Origin: Hoylesella buccalis ATCC 35310
GTDB taxonomy: Bacteria > Bacteroidota > Bacteroidia > Bacteroidales > Bacteroidaceae
Length of the DNA stretch: 64,000 bases
NCBI RefSeq assembly: GCF_025151385.1
Contig: NZ_CP102287.1
Span: 2,294,001 to 2,358,000, forward strand
Reading direction: 5' to 3'
Shown: positions 1 to 8,410 of the stretch, piece by piece
How positions within the stretch are numbered: position 1 is the first letter of the stretch
How the letters are laid out: every line of letters begins with the position of its first letter
Program-made: the position numbers and the translations under genes
The notes under the pieces: model-generated
The model's database searches: none
Told to the model about the DNA's origin: nothing
Seen by the model: only the letters and a program-made list of their open reading frames with translations

Positions 1-1
1 A

Positions 2-478
2 GTGCTCGCTCGACAGACGGCCGACTATGTCATGGACGGACTGCTCTGTTGTGACATTCAGCTGAGCAAGCAGCGCGAGTTCACAGCCGTCATGCAGGCC
101 TATTATTCCAAGGACGACTTGGCGCCGTTTTTAGCTCCGCTCTATGGGGTGGATTTGTCATTCCAGGACACCATCATTGCGATGTCGCACACCTATCCTT
201 CTATAGACGAAATGGCAGAAAAGGTGTGCATGAGTCGCCCCACATTTATACGTCATTTCAAACGATGCTTTGGCGAAACGCCCAAAGCTTGGGTAAGCAA
301 GGTGAAAGGCGAGGCGCTGTTCAAGGCTTTGCTCAACACTAGCGACACCATGGAGCAGATAGCCAACCAGTTCAAGTTCTCCTCCGTACAGCGCCTTTCC
401 ACATTCTGTAAAGAGACACTTGGCGGCACACCGAGTGAAATAAGAAACGGCGTAGTAAAGCCCGAACAAGCCTTGTGA
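2..478 (+). CDS. AraC-family transcriptional regulator, C-terminal part (5' truncated by window edge)
   Basis: Only the last ~158 residues are visible; the reading frame is open to the left edge and the apparent GTG at base 2 is probably internal. The C-terminal ~100 residues form an AraC-type double helix-turn-helix: a first helix pair around MAEKVCMSRPTFIRHFKRCF, then a second around MEQIANQFKFSSVQRLSTFC. This fold binds promoter DNA as a transcription activator or repressor. The sensing domain lies outside the window, so the ligand cannot be inferred. The second recognition segment ends in the usual GGTPSEIR turn. No operon partner is visible downstream; the next gene starts 420 bases later. 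The family call is confident, the target unknown. Confidence 0.8.
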   Translation: MLARQTADYVMDGLLCCDIQLSKQREFTAVMQAYYSKDDLAPFLAPLYGVDLSFQDTIIAMSHTYPSIDEMAEKVCMSRPTFIRHFKRCFGETPKAWVSKVKGEALFKALLNTSDTMEQIANQFKFSSVQRLSTFCKETLGGTPSEIRNGVVKPEQAL

Positions 479-519
479 TGCGAAGCTGAAAATCATGTCG
501 TAACATACTGTTAATGAAT

Positions 520-607
520 GCCTTACAAAGTCATTGACTTTAGACGCTAAAGTCAATGACTTTGAAGGCCAATTCACATGACTTTGGCGTGCAAAGTCAA
601 TGCTATT
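520..607. repeat. Four 22-bp palindrome-bearing tandem repeats, copy A
   Basis: Four degenerate units of exactly 22 bp (520-541, 542-563, 564-585, 586-607). The minus-strand consensus begins AAAGTCAATGACTTTG, whose core AAAGTCAATGACTTT is nearly self-complementary. A second array with the same order of units lies at 39156-39243 in the opposite orientation. Other-strand open frames here are by-products of the repeat. Confidence 0.8.
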
Positions 608-727
608 GAAATGCACACGTTATCCTCTATGTTCAAACAGGTTGATTCTTGCCCGTTCATCCCCCATTGTAGGCGCACGCAATAAAAAAAACATGTCGTT
701 TCATTCCGTCAATGAGTGATTATTTTA

Positions 728-735
728 TATATTTG
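728..735 (+). promoter_or_regulatory. Possible Bacteroidota -7 box
   Basis: TATATTTG matches TAnnTTTG in the 420-base gap before the cytidylyltransferase fusion gene. No TTG lies at the expected distance upstream, so this is weak. Transcription from here would give a leader of about 155 bases. The rest of 608-897 shows no gene. Confidence 0.35.
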
Positions 736-897
736 CAGACAAAGCCTTGTAGCATGAAGGCTTGCAAGCAGAAAACCGCACATTGAGGCCTCTGATGATG
801 AAGATGCCGTTGGCCGATGAGCTCAACAGGAAATTGTGTGGATTGTTCTGGATATCAAAACGTGCAGTGCGACAAACTTTAAAAGTATCAAGTTAAG

Positions 898-2064
898 ATG
901 GTCATAGCATTCATTCCTGTGCAGGGTGGCAGCAAGTCAATCCCCCAGAAGAACATCAAACCCTTTTGCGGAAAGCCCCTTGTGTGTTGGAGCATCGAGG
1001 CTTTGGAGGCCTGCCGCGAGGTGGACAAGGTGATAGTGGCCGCCGATTCGGACGAGATAGAGCGGATCGTGGCTTCCCGCTCATACAAAAAGACCGAGAT
1101 TTATCGCCTCACTGCTAAGGAAACCAGCGACACCTCCACTGCCGAGAGCGTGATGATAGCGTACATCCATGCCGCCAATCCGGCACCCGAGGCTTGCTTC
1201 ATGTTGGTGCAAGCCACGTCGCCCATGACGCAAACGAAACATTTTAGTGAGGCCTTGGCACTGTACAACACCGCCCGATACGACTCCATCCTCTCCTGCG
1301 TGCGCAATTACAGGTTCTTTTGGAACGCCGATGGCACCAGCATGAACTACGACTACACACACCGCCCGCCCCGAAATAATTTCGAAGGAACGCTCATGGA
1401 GAACGGTGCGCTCTATATTAATAAGGTAGAAAACATCCTATCATCGGGCAACAGGCTATGTGGTCACATCGGTATCTATGAGATGCCGGCTTACACGGCC
1501 ATGGAGATTGCTGAACCAGACGATTGGGCATTCCTGGAACATCTCATGCGAAAGCATGTTTTGAACCATGCGGTGGACAGTCTGAAGAAATCCGTAAAGC
1601 TCTTTTTGTGCGACGTTGACGGCACGCTGACCGATGGCGGCATGTATTATGCGGAAAGCGGTGACGAGCTGAAGAAGTTTAACACACGCGACGGAATGGG
1701 GCTACAACTCTTGCAGGCGCAAGGCGTCAAGGTGGGCATCATCACCTCTGAAAACACCAAGTTGGTAGAGAACAGGGCTAAAAAACTGAAAGTCGATTTT
1801 CTCGTTCAGGGCAAACGACATGGTGGGAAACTTGAGGCGGCTCAGGAAATTTGCGACCAGATGGGCATCACGTTGTGCGACGTGGCTTACATCGGCGATG
1901 ACGTCAACTGCCAACAACTGCTGAGTGCCGTTGGAATTTGCGCCTGTCCGGCCGATGCGATGCGCCCTATTCAGGAAATTCCGGGCATCATTATCATGCA
2001 GAAGGCCGGCGGCGAGGGATGTGTGCGTGAGTTTATTGACCAATATCTGCTGGGCAGACGGTAA
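898..2064 (+). CDS. Bifunctional acylneuraminate cytidylyltransferase / KdsC-like HAD phosphatase
   Basis: A 388-residue fusion. Residues 1 to ~225 resemble CMP-sialic acid synthetases (NeuA type), with the nucleotide-binding start FIPVQGGSKSIPQKN and the pattern LVQATSP. Residues ~230-385 are a HAD phosphatase of the KdsC/KDN-9-phosphatase type: DVDGTLTDG (aspartates 239 and 241), GIITSE, and GDDVNC where the family usually has GDDxND. The same two-domain order occurs in animal CMP-sialic acid synthetases. Likely role (inference): dephosphorylating a nonulosonic acid phosphate and activating the sugar with CTP for surface glycans. The usual Arg of the N-terminal P-loop-like motif is Gln here. 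No NeuB-type synthase is in the window. The ATG at 898 fits the domain start. Confidence 0.82.
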   Translation: MVIAFIPVQGGSKSIPQKNIKPFCGKPLVCWSIEALEACREVDKVIVAADSDEIERIVASRSYKKTEIYRLTAKETSDTSTAESVMIAYIHAANPAPEACFMLVQATSPMTQTKHFSEALALYNTARYDSILSCVRNYRFFWNADGTSMNYDYTHRPPRNNFEGTLMENGALYINKVENILSSGNRLCGHIGIYEMPAYTAMEIAEPDDWAFLEHLMRKHVLNHAVDSLKKSVKLFLCDVDGTLTDGGMYYAESGDELKKFNTRDGMGLQLLQAQGVKVGIITSENTKLVENRAKKLKVDFLVQGKRHGGKLEAAQEICDQMGITLCDVAYIGDDVNCQQLLSAVGICACPADAMRPIQEIPGIIIMQKAGGEGCVREFIDQYLLGRR

Positions 2065-2206
2065 AATGAAACCTTGCACACCCTCACCAGTCAACAATTG
2101 GCACCAATTGTTTTGCTGGTTCTTTTATTTACAGTACCTTTGCCCATCAATAGCAAACCAGTTGATAAGTAGATACATAACACTTGTGTTTGATGTATCA
2201 TAAAAG

Positions 2207-3877
2207 TTGATAACGTTGGATTGGATTAACGCTCTTTTTACAATTCCGTCCCCAGTACAGGCAGTGGTGGTCATCTCTCTGATCATCGCTGTTGGCACGG
2301 CATTGAGCAAGATCAAGTTCATGGGAGTTTCTCTTGGTGTGTCGTTTGTTTTCTTCATCGGCATCATCGCCGGAAACATGGGGCTTTCCGTTGATTCAGC
2401 GGCTCTCAACTATGCCGAAACCTTTGGTTTGGTCTTGTTCGTATACACGCTTGGATTGTACGTGGGTCCCAACTTTTTCGGTGCTTTCCGCCACGAGGGG
2501 ACCAGCTTTAACCTATGGGGACTGGCCGTCGTCGTCTTGGGAACGGTGCTGGCGGTGGCACTGTGTCCGCTGACAGGCATCTCCCTTCCCACGATGGTAG
2601 GCTTGTTGTGCGGTGCCACCACCAACACACCGGCACTCGGTGCGGCCCAACAAGCATTGGAACACATGAGCCTTCCAACCGGCGGTGTGGCCCTGGCTAC
2701 TGCCGTAACCTATCCGCTGGGTGTCGTAGGCGTTATCCTGGGCATACTCATCATGCGCAAGTTATTTGTCAAGCCGGCAGATTTGGTGCCCAAATCTCCT
2801 GTGGACGAAGACCAGACGTTTGTGTGTCAGTTTCTCATTGTCAACCCAGCTATTGAAGGTCGAACCATCGGTGAGCTGGCCATGAGCACCCCTTTGAGGT
2901 TCATTGTCTCACGCGTTTGGCGACAGGATGAAGTGTTGGTGCCGGGTGCCTCAACGCAACTGCACACGGGCGACAACCTCATGGTGGTGACCAACCGTGA
3001 AGATGTGTCTGGCCTGGAGATTCTTTTCGGCCAAAGAGTGGAACGTGATTGGAACAATGAGGAGATAGACTGGAATCATATCGACCGCAAAGTGGAGTCG
3101 CGTGTCATCGTATTAACCCGTACAGCCCTCAATGGTAAGCTACTGGGAAGAATCCACTTGCGCGAAAGTTTTGGTGTCAATGTCAGCCGTATCACTCGTG
3201 GTGATGTCAAATTGCTGGCCACCAAAGACCTCAGGTTGCAGTATGGTGACCGCCTGACGGTTGTTGGCGAGCCGAAAAGAGTTGATAGTGCCGAGCATTT
3301 CTTGGGCAATTCGGTCAAGACACTCAACGAACCGAACGTGGGAAGTATCTTCTTTGGCATGATCTTAGGACTGGCCTTGGGCGCCATCCCCATCAGTTTC
3401 CCTGGCATGGACTCGCCCATTCGACTGGGAATTGCCGGCGGTCCCATCATCATGGGTATCCTCGTAGGGGCGTTGGGGCCACACATGCACTTCATTTCTT
3501 ACACCACTCGCTCAGCCTCTCTCATGCTCCGCAGGTTGGGATTGGCGATGTATCTGGCCTGTCTGGGGCTTGATGCGGGCAAAGATTTCTTCAGTACGGT
3601 GTTCCGTCCTGAGGGATTGCTGTGGGTAGGCATCGGTGCACTGCTCACCATCGCACCCGTTTTAATCGTTGGTTGCATTGCCTTGCGAACCAAGAAACTT
3701 GACTACGGAACCATTTGCGGCATCCTTTGCGGAGCCATGGCCAACCCGATGGCGCTTTCGTATGCCAACGACACCATCGAAGGGGACACACCCAGCATCA
3801 GCTATGCTACGGTTTACCCCATCGGAATGTTCGTTCGGGTCATCATAGCCCAAGTATTAATCATGTTCTTTGTGTGA
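2207..3877 (+). CDS. AspT/YidE-type membrane transporter with two RCK_C (TrkA-C) domains
   Basis: A protein of 556 residues. The N-terminal half has about five membrane helices; a cytoplasmic middle (about 200-370) carries two TrkA-C-like regulatory domains, the first around NPAIEGRTIGELAMSTPLRF and the second around GKLLGRIHLRESFGVNVSRI; the C-terminal half has about six more helices rich in Gly and Pro. This is the layout of the aspartate:alanine exchanger superfamily, whose substrates are mostly unknown. The start is uncertain: the first in-frame start is TTG at 2207 with another TTG at 2216, and no ATG is well placed. The following gene begins 8 bases after the stop, so the two are probably co-transcribed. 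Confidence 0.82.
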   Translation: MITLDWINALFTIPSPVQAVVVISLIIAVGTALSKIKFMGVSLGVSFVFFIGIIAGNMGLSVDSAALNYAETFGLVLFVYTLGLYVGPNFFGAFRHEGTSFNLWGLAVVVLGTVLAVALCPLTGISLPTMVGLLCGATTNTPALGAAQQALEHMSLPTGGVALATAVTYPLGVVGVILGILIMRKLFVKPADLVPKSPVDEDQTFVCQFLIVNPAIEGRTIGELAMSTPLRFIVSRVWRQDEVLVPGASTQLHTGDNLMVVTNREDVSGLEILFGQRVERDWNNEEIDWNHIDRKVESRVIVLTRTALNGKLLGRIHLRESFGVNVSRITRGDVKLLATKDLRLQYGDRLTVVGEPKRVDSAEHFLGNSVKTLNEPNVGSIFFGMILGLALGAIPISFPGMDSPIRLGIAGGPIIMGILVGALGPHMHFISYTTRSASLMLRRLGLAMYLACLGLDAGKDFFSTVFRPEGLLWVGIGALLTIAPVLIVGCIALRTKKLDYGTICGILCGAMANPMALSYANDTIEGDTPSISYATVYPIGMFVRVIIAQVLIMFFV

Positions 3878-3885
3878 CAAAAGTG

Positions 3886-5769
3886 ATGAAAACTCGTTTT
3901 AAGTATTTCTTTCTTACCTACGTTTTCTTTGTCCTAATCTTTATCATTCAGAAACCTCTGTTCATGCTTTACCACCTGTCTTTGTTCAAAGAGGCAACGT
4001 GGAAAGATTGGTTTTTGGTGCCTTACCATGGCTTGCCGCTGGATTTTTCGTTGGCCGGCTACCTCACCATCATACCCGGATTGTTATTGATTTGCACCAT
4101 CTGGTCGCGCAAACGTTTGTGGAGACGACTGGCAATGGCCTATTTTGCCGTTATTACCATCGTTCTGTCGGCCGTCTTTGTCATCGACCTGGGCCTCTAT
4201 CGGTATTGGGGATTCCGATTAGACGCCACGCCCTTGTTCTATTTCTGCTCCTCTCCGGGGGATGCATTGGCCAGTGCCAGCGCATGGGAACTCATCGGTG
4301 GCATCGTGACTTTGCTGCTGATGACCGTCCTCCTCTATGCCCTGTTTTATTTGTTGCTGAGAGATGACGTGCTCGAAAAGAAGCTCTTGCCCCTCAACCG
4401 ACCATTCTTCACCTTCCTTTTCGTGCTGCTTTGGGCGGCCTTGTTCATCCCTATCCGTGGCGGATTCAAGGCATCGACCATGAATATCGGCAAAGTATAT
4501 TTCAGTGAGAACATGCGTTTGAACCACGCTGCGACCAATCCACTGTTCAGTCTGCTGGTTTCATTGATCAAACAAGAAAACTTTAAGCAGCAATATCGCT
4601 TCATGAAGGATGACGAAGCCAACAAGTTGGTTGCACAGATGTACGACCAGGATGTTGTACATCGGTCATATCAGGCACCCCAACAATGGATATTGACCAC
4701 CGCTCGGCCTAACATTCTGTTCGTGGTGATGGAGAGTTTCTCCTCCAAACTCATGGCGTCACTGGGCGGAGAACGCAATGTGGCGGTCAATCTGGACCGA
4801 CTTTCGGCCGAAGGATTGCTGTTCCGCTACTTCTATGCCACGAGTTTTCGAACCGACAGAGGACTTGTTTCCATCCTCAGCGGATTCCCCTCGCTGCCCA
4901 CCAACAGCATCATGAAGATGCCAAAAGTGTCTCAAAGTTTGCCTTCCATTGCCGCAAGTTTACGCAAGGTGGGCTATACGGCCGATTATTATTATGGTGG
5001 CGATGCCGATTTTACCAACATGCGGTCGTACTTGAAGGGTACAGGATTTGAGACGATTGTGTGTGATGAAGACTTTCCCTTGTCAGACAGGCTTAGTAAA
5101 TGGGGAGTCCCCGACCATCTATTGTTCGAAAAGGTGCTCTCGAACTTGCGGCAAAACAAGCGCCAAAAGCCGTGGTTCAAGGTGGTACAGACATTGAGCA
5201 GCCACGAACCCTTCGATGTTCCTTACCACCGTTTGAATGACAAAATACTCAATGCGTTTGCTTATACCGACAGTTGCGTGGGTCACTTTGTGGACGAATT
5301 GAAGAAACTGCCGCTGTGGAAGAACACGCTTGTAGTACTGGTTCCCGACCATTTGGGCTGCTATCCCCAGGACATTGACAACCTATCCGTAGAGCGTTAT
5401 CAAATTCCGCTCATCTTCTTGGGTGGCGCACTCAAAGAGCCAGGCACGGTAGACATCCATGGTTCGCAGACTGACATTGCCGCCACGCTGTTGGGGCAGA
5501 TGGGAATTGCGCATCACGAGTTTACTTATAGCAAGGATATTTTCAATCCGTCATCCCCTCATTTTGCGTTCTTTACCTTCCCGGATGCCTTTGGTTTAGT
5601 GGATGAGGACAATCAGGTGGTCTTCAATAACGAGTCGAAGAAGGTTGTTTTGGACCGGGGTAAGCGGCCTGGAAAGAATCTCAAGCGAGGGAAAGCCTAC
5701 CTGCAAAAGATCTATGACACCATCGATCGGTTGTCTACAGAGCCAGTGAAAGAGGGTAACAGGCATTGA
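3886..5769 (+). CDS. LTA-synthase-like membrane phosphatidyl-group transferase (sulfatase fold), paralogue 1
   Basis: A protein of 627 residues. Five membrane helices lie in the first ~200 residues, followed by a periplasmic alkaline-phosphatase/sulfatase domain. Visible active-site elements are NILFVVMESF (metal Glu near 283), the nucleophile Thr323 in SFRTDRG, and VPDHLG with metal-binding Asp and His near 488-489. Family members move phosphoglycerol or phosphoethanolamine groups from phospholipid onto envelope glycans or lipid A; in a Gram-negative host a role in lipid A or glycan decoration is inferred. The frame is open further upstream into the transporter gene, but ATG 3886 is preferred because it follows the transporter stop and starts MKTRFKYFFL just before the first helix. 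Confidence 0.85.
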   Translation: MKTRFKYFFLTYVFFVLIFIIQKPLFMLYHLSLFKEATWKDWFLVPYHGLPLDFSLAGYLTIIPGLLLICTIWSRKRLWRRLAMAYFAVITIVLSAVFVIDLGLYRYWGFRLDATPLFYFCSSPGDALASASAWELIGGIVTLLLMTVLLYALFYLLLRDDVLEKKLLPLNRPFFTFLFVLLWAALFIPIRGGFKASTMNIGKVYFSENMRLNHAATNPLFSLLVSLIKQENFKQQYRFMKDDEANKLVAQMYDQDVVHRSYQAPQQWILTTARPNILFVVMESFSSKLMASLGGERNVAVNLDRLSAEGLLFRYFYATSFRTDRGLVSILSGFPSLPTNSIMKMPKVSQSLPSIAASLRKVGYTADYYYGGDADFTNMRSYLKGTGFETIVCDEDFPLSDRLSKWGVPDHLLFEKVLSNLRQNKRQKPWFKVVQTLSSHEPFDVPYHRLNDKILNAFAYTDSCVGHFVDELKKLPLWKNTLVVLVPDHLGCYPQDIDNLSVERYQIPLIFLGGALKEPGTVDIHGSQTDIAATLLGQMGIAHHEFTYSKDIFNPSSPHFAFFTFPDAFGLVDEDNQVVFNNESKKVVLDRGKRPGKNLKRGKAYLQKIYDTIDRLSTEPVKEGNRH

Positions 5770-5853
5770 GTTCGTAGGCAATAGCCTTTCACGTCACCTG
5801 CGACATGGGCTGTTTTAGTTGGCAAAAACAAATGGTTTGCTGTCTGAAGCAGC

Positions 5854-7524
5854 CTATTTTACGTTATTAAAGCAGTCGGGTATGGGGGCTTTCAGCGTCA
5901 TGTGCTTGCCCGAGGTGGGATGAATAAAGGTGATGGAAGCTGCATGTAGGTAGAGTCTATCAGCCTGATGGCCGTAAAGTTCATCACCAAGGATGGGACA
6001 ATTCAGTCCCTCTTGATGGGCACAGTGCATGCGCAACTGATGCGTACGGCCTGTCATGGGCGAGAGAGTAAGCAGCGTTTTTCCCTGATATACTGACAGA
6101 ACACGGTAGAAAGTGATGGCCGGTTTGCCATGAACGTGGTCGACTGTTTGTCTTGGACGGTCGAGAAAGTCGGGGCGAAGTGGCAATTCAATGGAACCTT
6201 CTGTCTGTGTTACCTTGCCATCCAGTACGGCTATGTATTCTTTTTGGATGGTGTGAGCCTTGAATTGGGCTTGCAAATGGTGGTAAACCTTCATGTTCTT
6301 GGCCACGATGAGCAGTCCAGACGTAGCCATGTCCAAACGATGTACGGCATGCAACGGCATGTCTTGAGGCATCATTTCCTGCAAGATGGTCAGGACAGAG
6401 GGGCGACTTGATCGTCCTGGAACGGAGAGTAATCCGGCTGGTTTGTTCACAACAACCAGGTCATCATCCTCATATACCATTTGAAGCTGCATGGGTTCGG
6501 CATCATCTGGATATTCATCGTCCACCTCAAGACCTTGCAACATGAAGCGAAGGATGGGCAGGCATTTGCCTCGACAGGCTGGATAACATTCGCCATGGTG
6601 CCGTATGGTGGCCTTCGGTGAGGCTCCCCACCAGAACTCTGCCATGGCGATTGGTTTGTAATGGTGCTGGTAAGCGTACTGCAACAGCTTGGGAGCGCAG
6701 CACTCTCCCGCCCCCGCAGGCGGAACATGTTGTGGCGTTTCAGCGAAAATGTCCAAGAGATTGCGCTGCTCACCCCGTGCGTTGAGCATCACAAAATGAG
6801 TAAACAACCACCGTTGCAGTGCGTCTGAACGCTGCTTGCGCTGGTCTTTCAGTCGCCCAATGCGGTCATCATGCTGCGCCAGCCCGGCTCGTTTGTCCGC
6901 CAAAACAGCTTCCCAACGGTGCTTGATGCGACGCAGTTCGGCTTTCATGAACTGGCTTTCCCGAATGAGTTCGGCCTCTTTTTCTACCGAAAGTGAGGAG
7001 GTTTTCCGCAGATGGTCACGATTCCGTTTAGCCTCTTTCATGCGGTTTTGAAACGCTGCAAGTGCTTGTTGCGCCTCTTCTTCCAAGCGTTTGAGTTCTT
7101 GTTTCATCGCCAAACAGCCAGCATCCGTTTCCTCTTGCTCTACCAGTGCATTGATATGCGTGATCTGTTCTTCATGTTTTTTGAAATAACCTTGCGGCTG
7201 TAGGTAATCAAACACGGCGGGAACGAAGCCCGACCAATCGCTCTTGCCCTCGATTTGTCCTGAATAAGCCGCCAAAAAGCCCAGCTGTTGCTGCTGATCT
7301 TCAACAACCAAAACCCCGAACATCTTCCCTTTTGCCACCTCTTGCTGCCACGTCTGCATGCCCTGAATGTACGCTTGAACGTGCTTCATGGCCAACAAAG
7401 CCAAAGGATGGGGCTGATAATGGAAGGGATTGTTCAGCCTCAACGGTCGCTCCACGTCCGTGATCAATGGGTGAAAACACGAGGTTGTGAAGGATGAGGG
7501 ATGCGACTGGGAATGACAGGACAT
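5854..7524 (-). CDS. RluA-family pseudouridine synthase with N-terminal coiled-coil extension
   Basis: A protein of about 556 residues. The C-terminal ~220 residues form the RluA catalytic domain, with the loop HRLDMATSGLL (catalytic Asp near 393), the start pattern VVVNKPAGLLSVPG and the late motif GRTHQLRMH. The N-terminal ~300 residues are specific to a long Bacteroidota subfamily: a conserved region around NPFHYQPHPLALLAMKHV, then a charged predicted coiled coil rich in Lys, Glu and Arg. The enzyme should isomerise uridine in rRNA or tRNA; the exact site is not readable. ATG 7524 is chosen over a GTG at 7569. It is convergent with the LTA-synthase-like gene. Confidence 0.87.
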   Translation of the reverse strand: MSCHSQSHPSSFTTSCFHPLITDVERPLRLNNPFHYQPHPLALLAMKHVQAYIQGMQTWQQEVAKGKMFGVLVVEDQQQQLGFLAAYSGQIEGKSDWSGFVPAVFDYLQPQGYFKKHEEQITHINALVEQEETDAGCLAMKQELKRLEEEAQQALAAFQNRMKEAKRNRDHLRKTSSLSVEKEAELIRESQFMKAELRRIKHRWEAVLADKRAGLAQHDDRIGRLKDQRKQRSDALQRWLFTHFVMLNARGEQRNLLDIFAETPQHVPPAGAGECCAPKLLQYAYQHHYKPIAMAEFWWGASPKATIRHHGECYPACRGKCLPILRFMLQGLEVDDEYPDDAEPMQLQMVYEDDDLVVVNKPAGLLSVPGRSSRPSVLTILQEMMPQDMPLHAVHRLDMATSGLLIVAKNMKVYHHLQAQFKAHTIQKEYIAVLDGKVTQTEGSIELPLRPDFLDRPRQTVDHVHGKPAITFYRVLSVYQGKTLLTLSPMTGRTHQLRMHCAHQEGLNCPILGDELYGHQADRLYLHAASITFIHPTSGKHMTLKAPIPDCFNNVK

Positions 7525-7647
7525 ACTACTTGATTTGAAAACATGCGCTAAGGGGCAAGCATGATACACGCCATGCTCCCAATAAGGGGAAGAGAAAAGC
7601 AGGCTTTCGCCACCCTCTCAACTGCGCACAAGCCTGACCATGGCACG

Positions 7648-8112
7648 CTATTCGAAATAATACAAGAAGGTAGCGATACCTTCCAAGGCCGGTTTGCGCT
7701 GTCCTTCAATCTCTATTTTGAAGTTGATTTCGGTCTTGCAGATGCCGCGTAGGTTGCTGATGGCATGCAGCTTGGTCACCATGCGCACCCTACTTCCCGT
7801 GACAACCGCCTGTCCAAAGCGCATCTTGTCCATGCCATAGTTAACCAACATCTTGATGTTGTTCACCTCGATAATCTGTGACCAGAGGTAAGGCAGCAGC
7901 GACAACGTCAGATAGCCATGTGCGATGGTGCTTTGATACGGACTCTCTTTCTTGGCACGGTCAGTGTCCACATGAATCCATTGATGATCCAATGTTGCGT
8001 CAGCAAATAGATTAATACGATCCTGGTCAATCAGCAACCAGTCGGATGCACCCAATTCTTTGCCCTCAAAGGCTGCAAACTCGTCGTAAGAGTTGACTAC
8101 TAATTTACTCAT
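7648..8112 (-). CDS. MaoC-family (R)-enoyl-CoA hydratase-like dehydratase
   Basis: A protein of 154 residues with a single hot-dog fold. The hydratase-2 motif is clear in FADATLDHQWIHVD, where the Asp and His pair act in adding water across a trans-2-enoyl thioester; the next segment STIAHGYLTLSLLP is also typical. Length matches single-domain MaoC proteins. The likely substrate is a short acyl-CoA or acyl-ACP, but neighbours give no pathway. Its promoter is readable at 8205-8235 on the minus strand, back to back with that of the ABC exporter. Confidence 0.88.
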   Translation of the reverse strand: MSKLVVNSYDEFAAFEGKELGASDWLLIDQDRINLFADATLDHQWIHVDTDRAKKESPYQSTIAHGYLTLSLLPYLWSQIIEVNNIKMLVNYGMDKMRFGQAVVTGSRVRMVTKLHAISNLRGICKTEINFKIEIEGQRKPALEGIATFLYYFE

Positions 8113-8204
8113 ACTTATCTCTTTTTACGTTCAACACCTATGGATGCCTTTCATCATCTGCCCGCAATCAGGCGCGAAAGGCTTTATGTTGTTCGTTCAA
8201 ACGA

Positions 8205-8235
8205 CAAAGATAAACAAACCAAACGACATGCACAA
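8205..8235 (-). promoter_or_regulatory. Bacteroidota-type promoter of the MaoC gene
   Basis: On the minus strand a TTG (8233-8235) is followed after 20 bases by TATCTTTG (8205-8212), matching TTG-N19-21-TAnnTTTG. Transcription would begin near 8198, about 85 bases before the ATG. Confidence 0.65.
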
Positions 8236-8304
8236 ACAAAGAAAACGTTTGCCGGCAACACGCTGTGTGCCATGCTGCTGTGTACCAAAAATATAAGGGC
8301 AAAG

Positions 8305-8335
8305 TTGTCATTTCTAAATAATTGGTTTATCTTTG
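8305..8335 (+). promoter_or_regulatory. Bacteroidota-type promoter of the ABC exporter operon
   Basis: TTG at 8305-8307, 20 bases of spacer, then TATCTTTG at 8328-8335. The expected start is near 8342, giving a leader of about 70 bases before ATG 8411. Confidence 0.7.
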
Positions 8336-8410
8336 CAGTGCATAAACTACGTTCCAGCATTCGGAAAGAGAGGTTGCGGCTTTCTGCTTTCCGCATCATT
8401 CTGTTATTAC

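Noticed and set aside
520..607. CRISPR array
   Set aside because: Units abut directly with no unique spacers, unit length is only 22 bp, and no cas genes are in the window.
158..616. 152-codon minus-strand open frame overlapping the AraC-type gene and the repeat array
   Set aside because: It is antisense to a clear HTH gene and its start lies inside the 22-bp repeats; the similar peptide start in the frame at 38718-39260 results from the shared repeat DNA, not from a shared gene.
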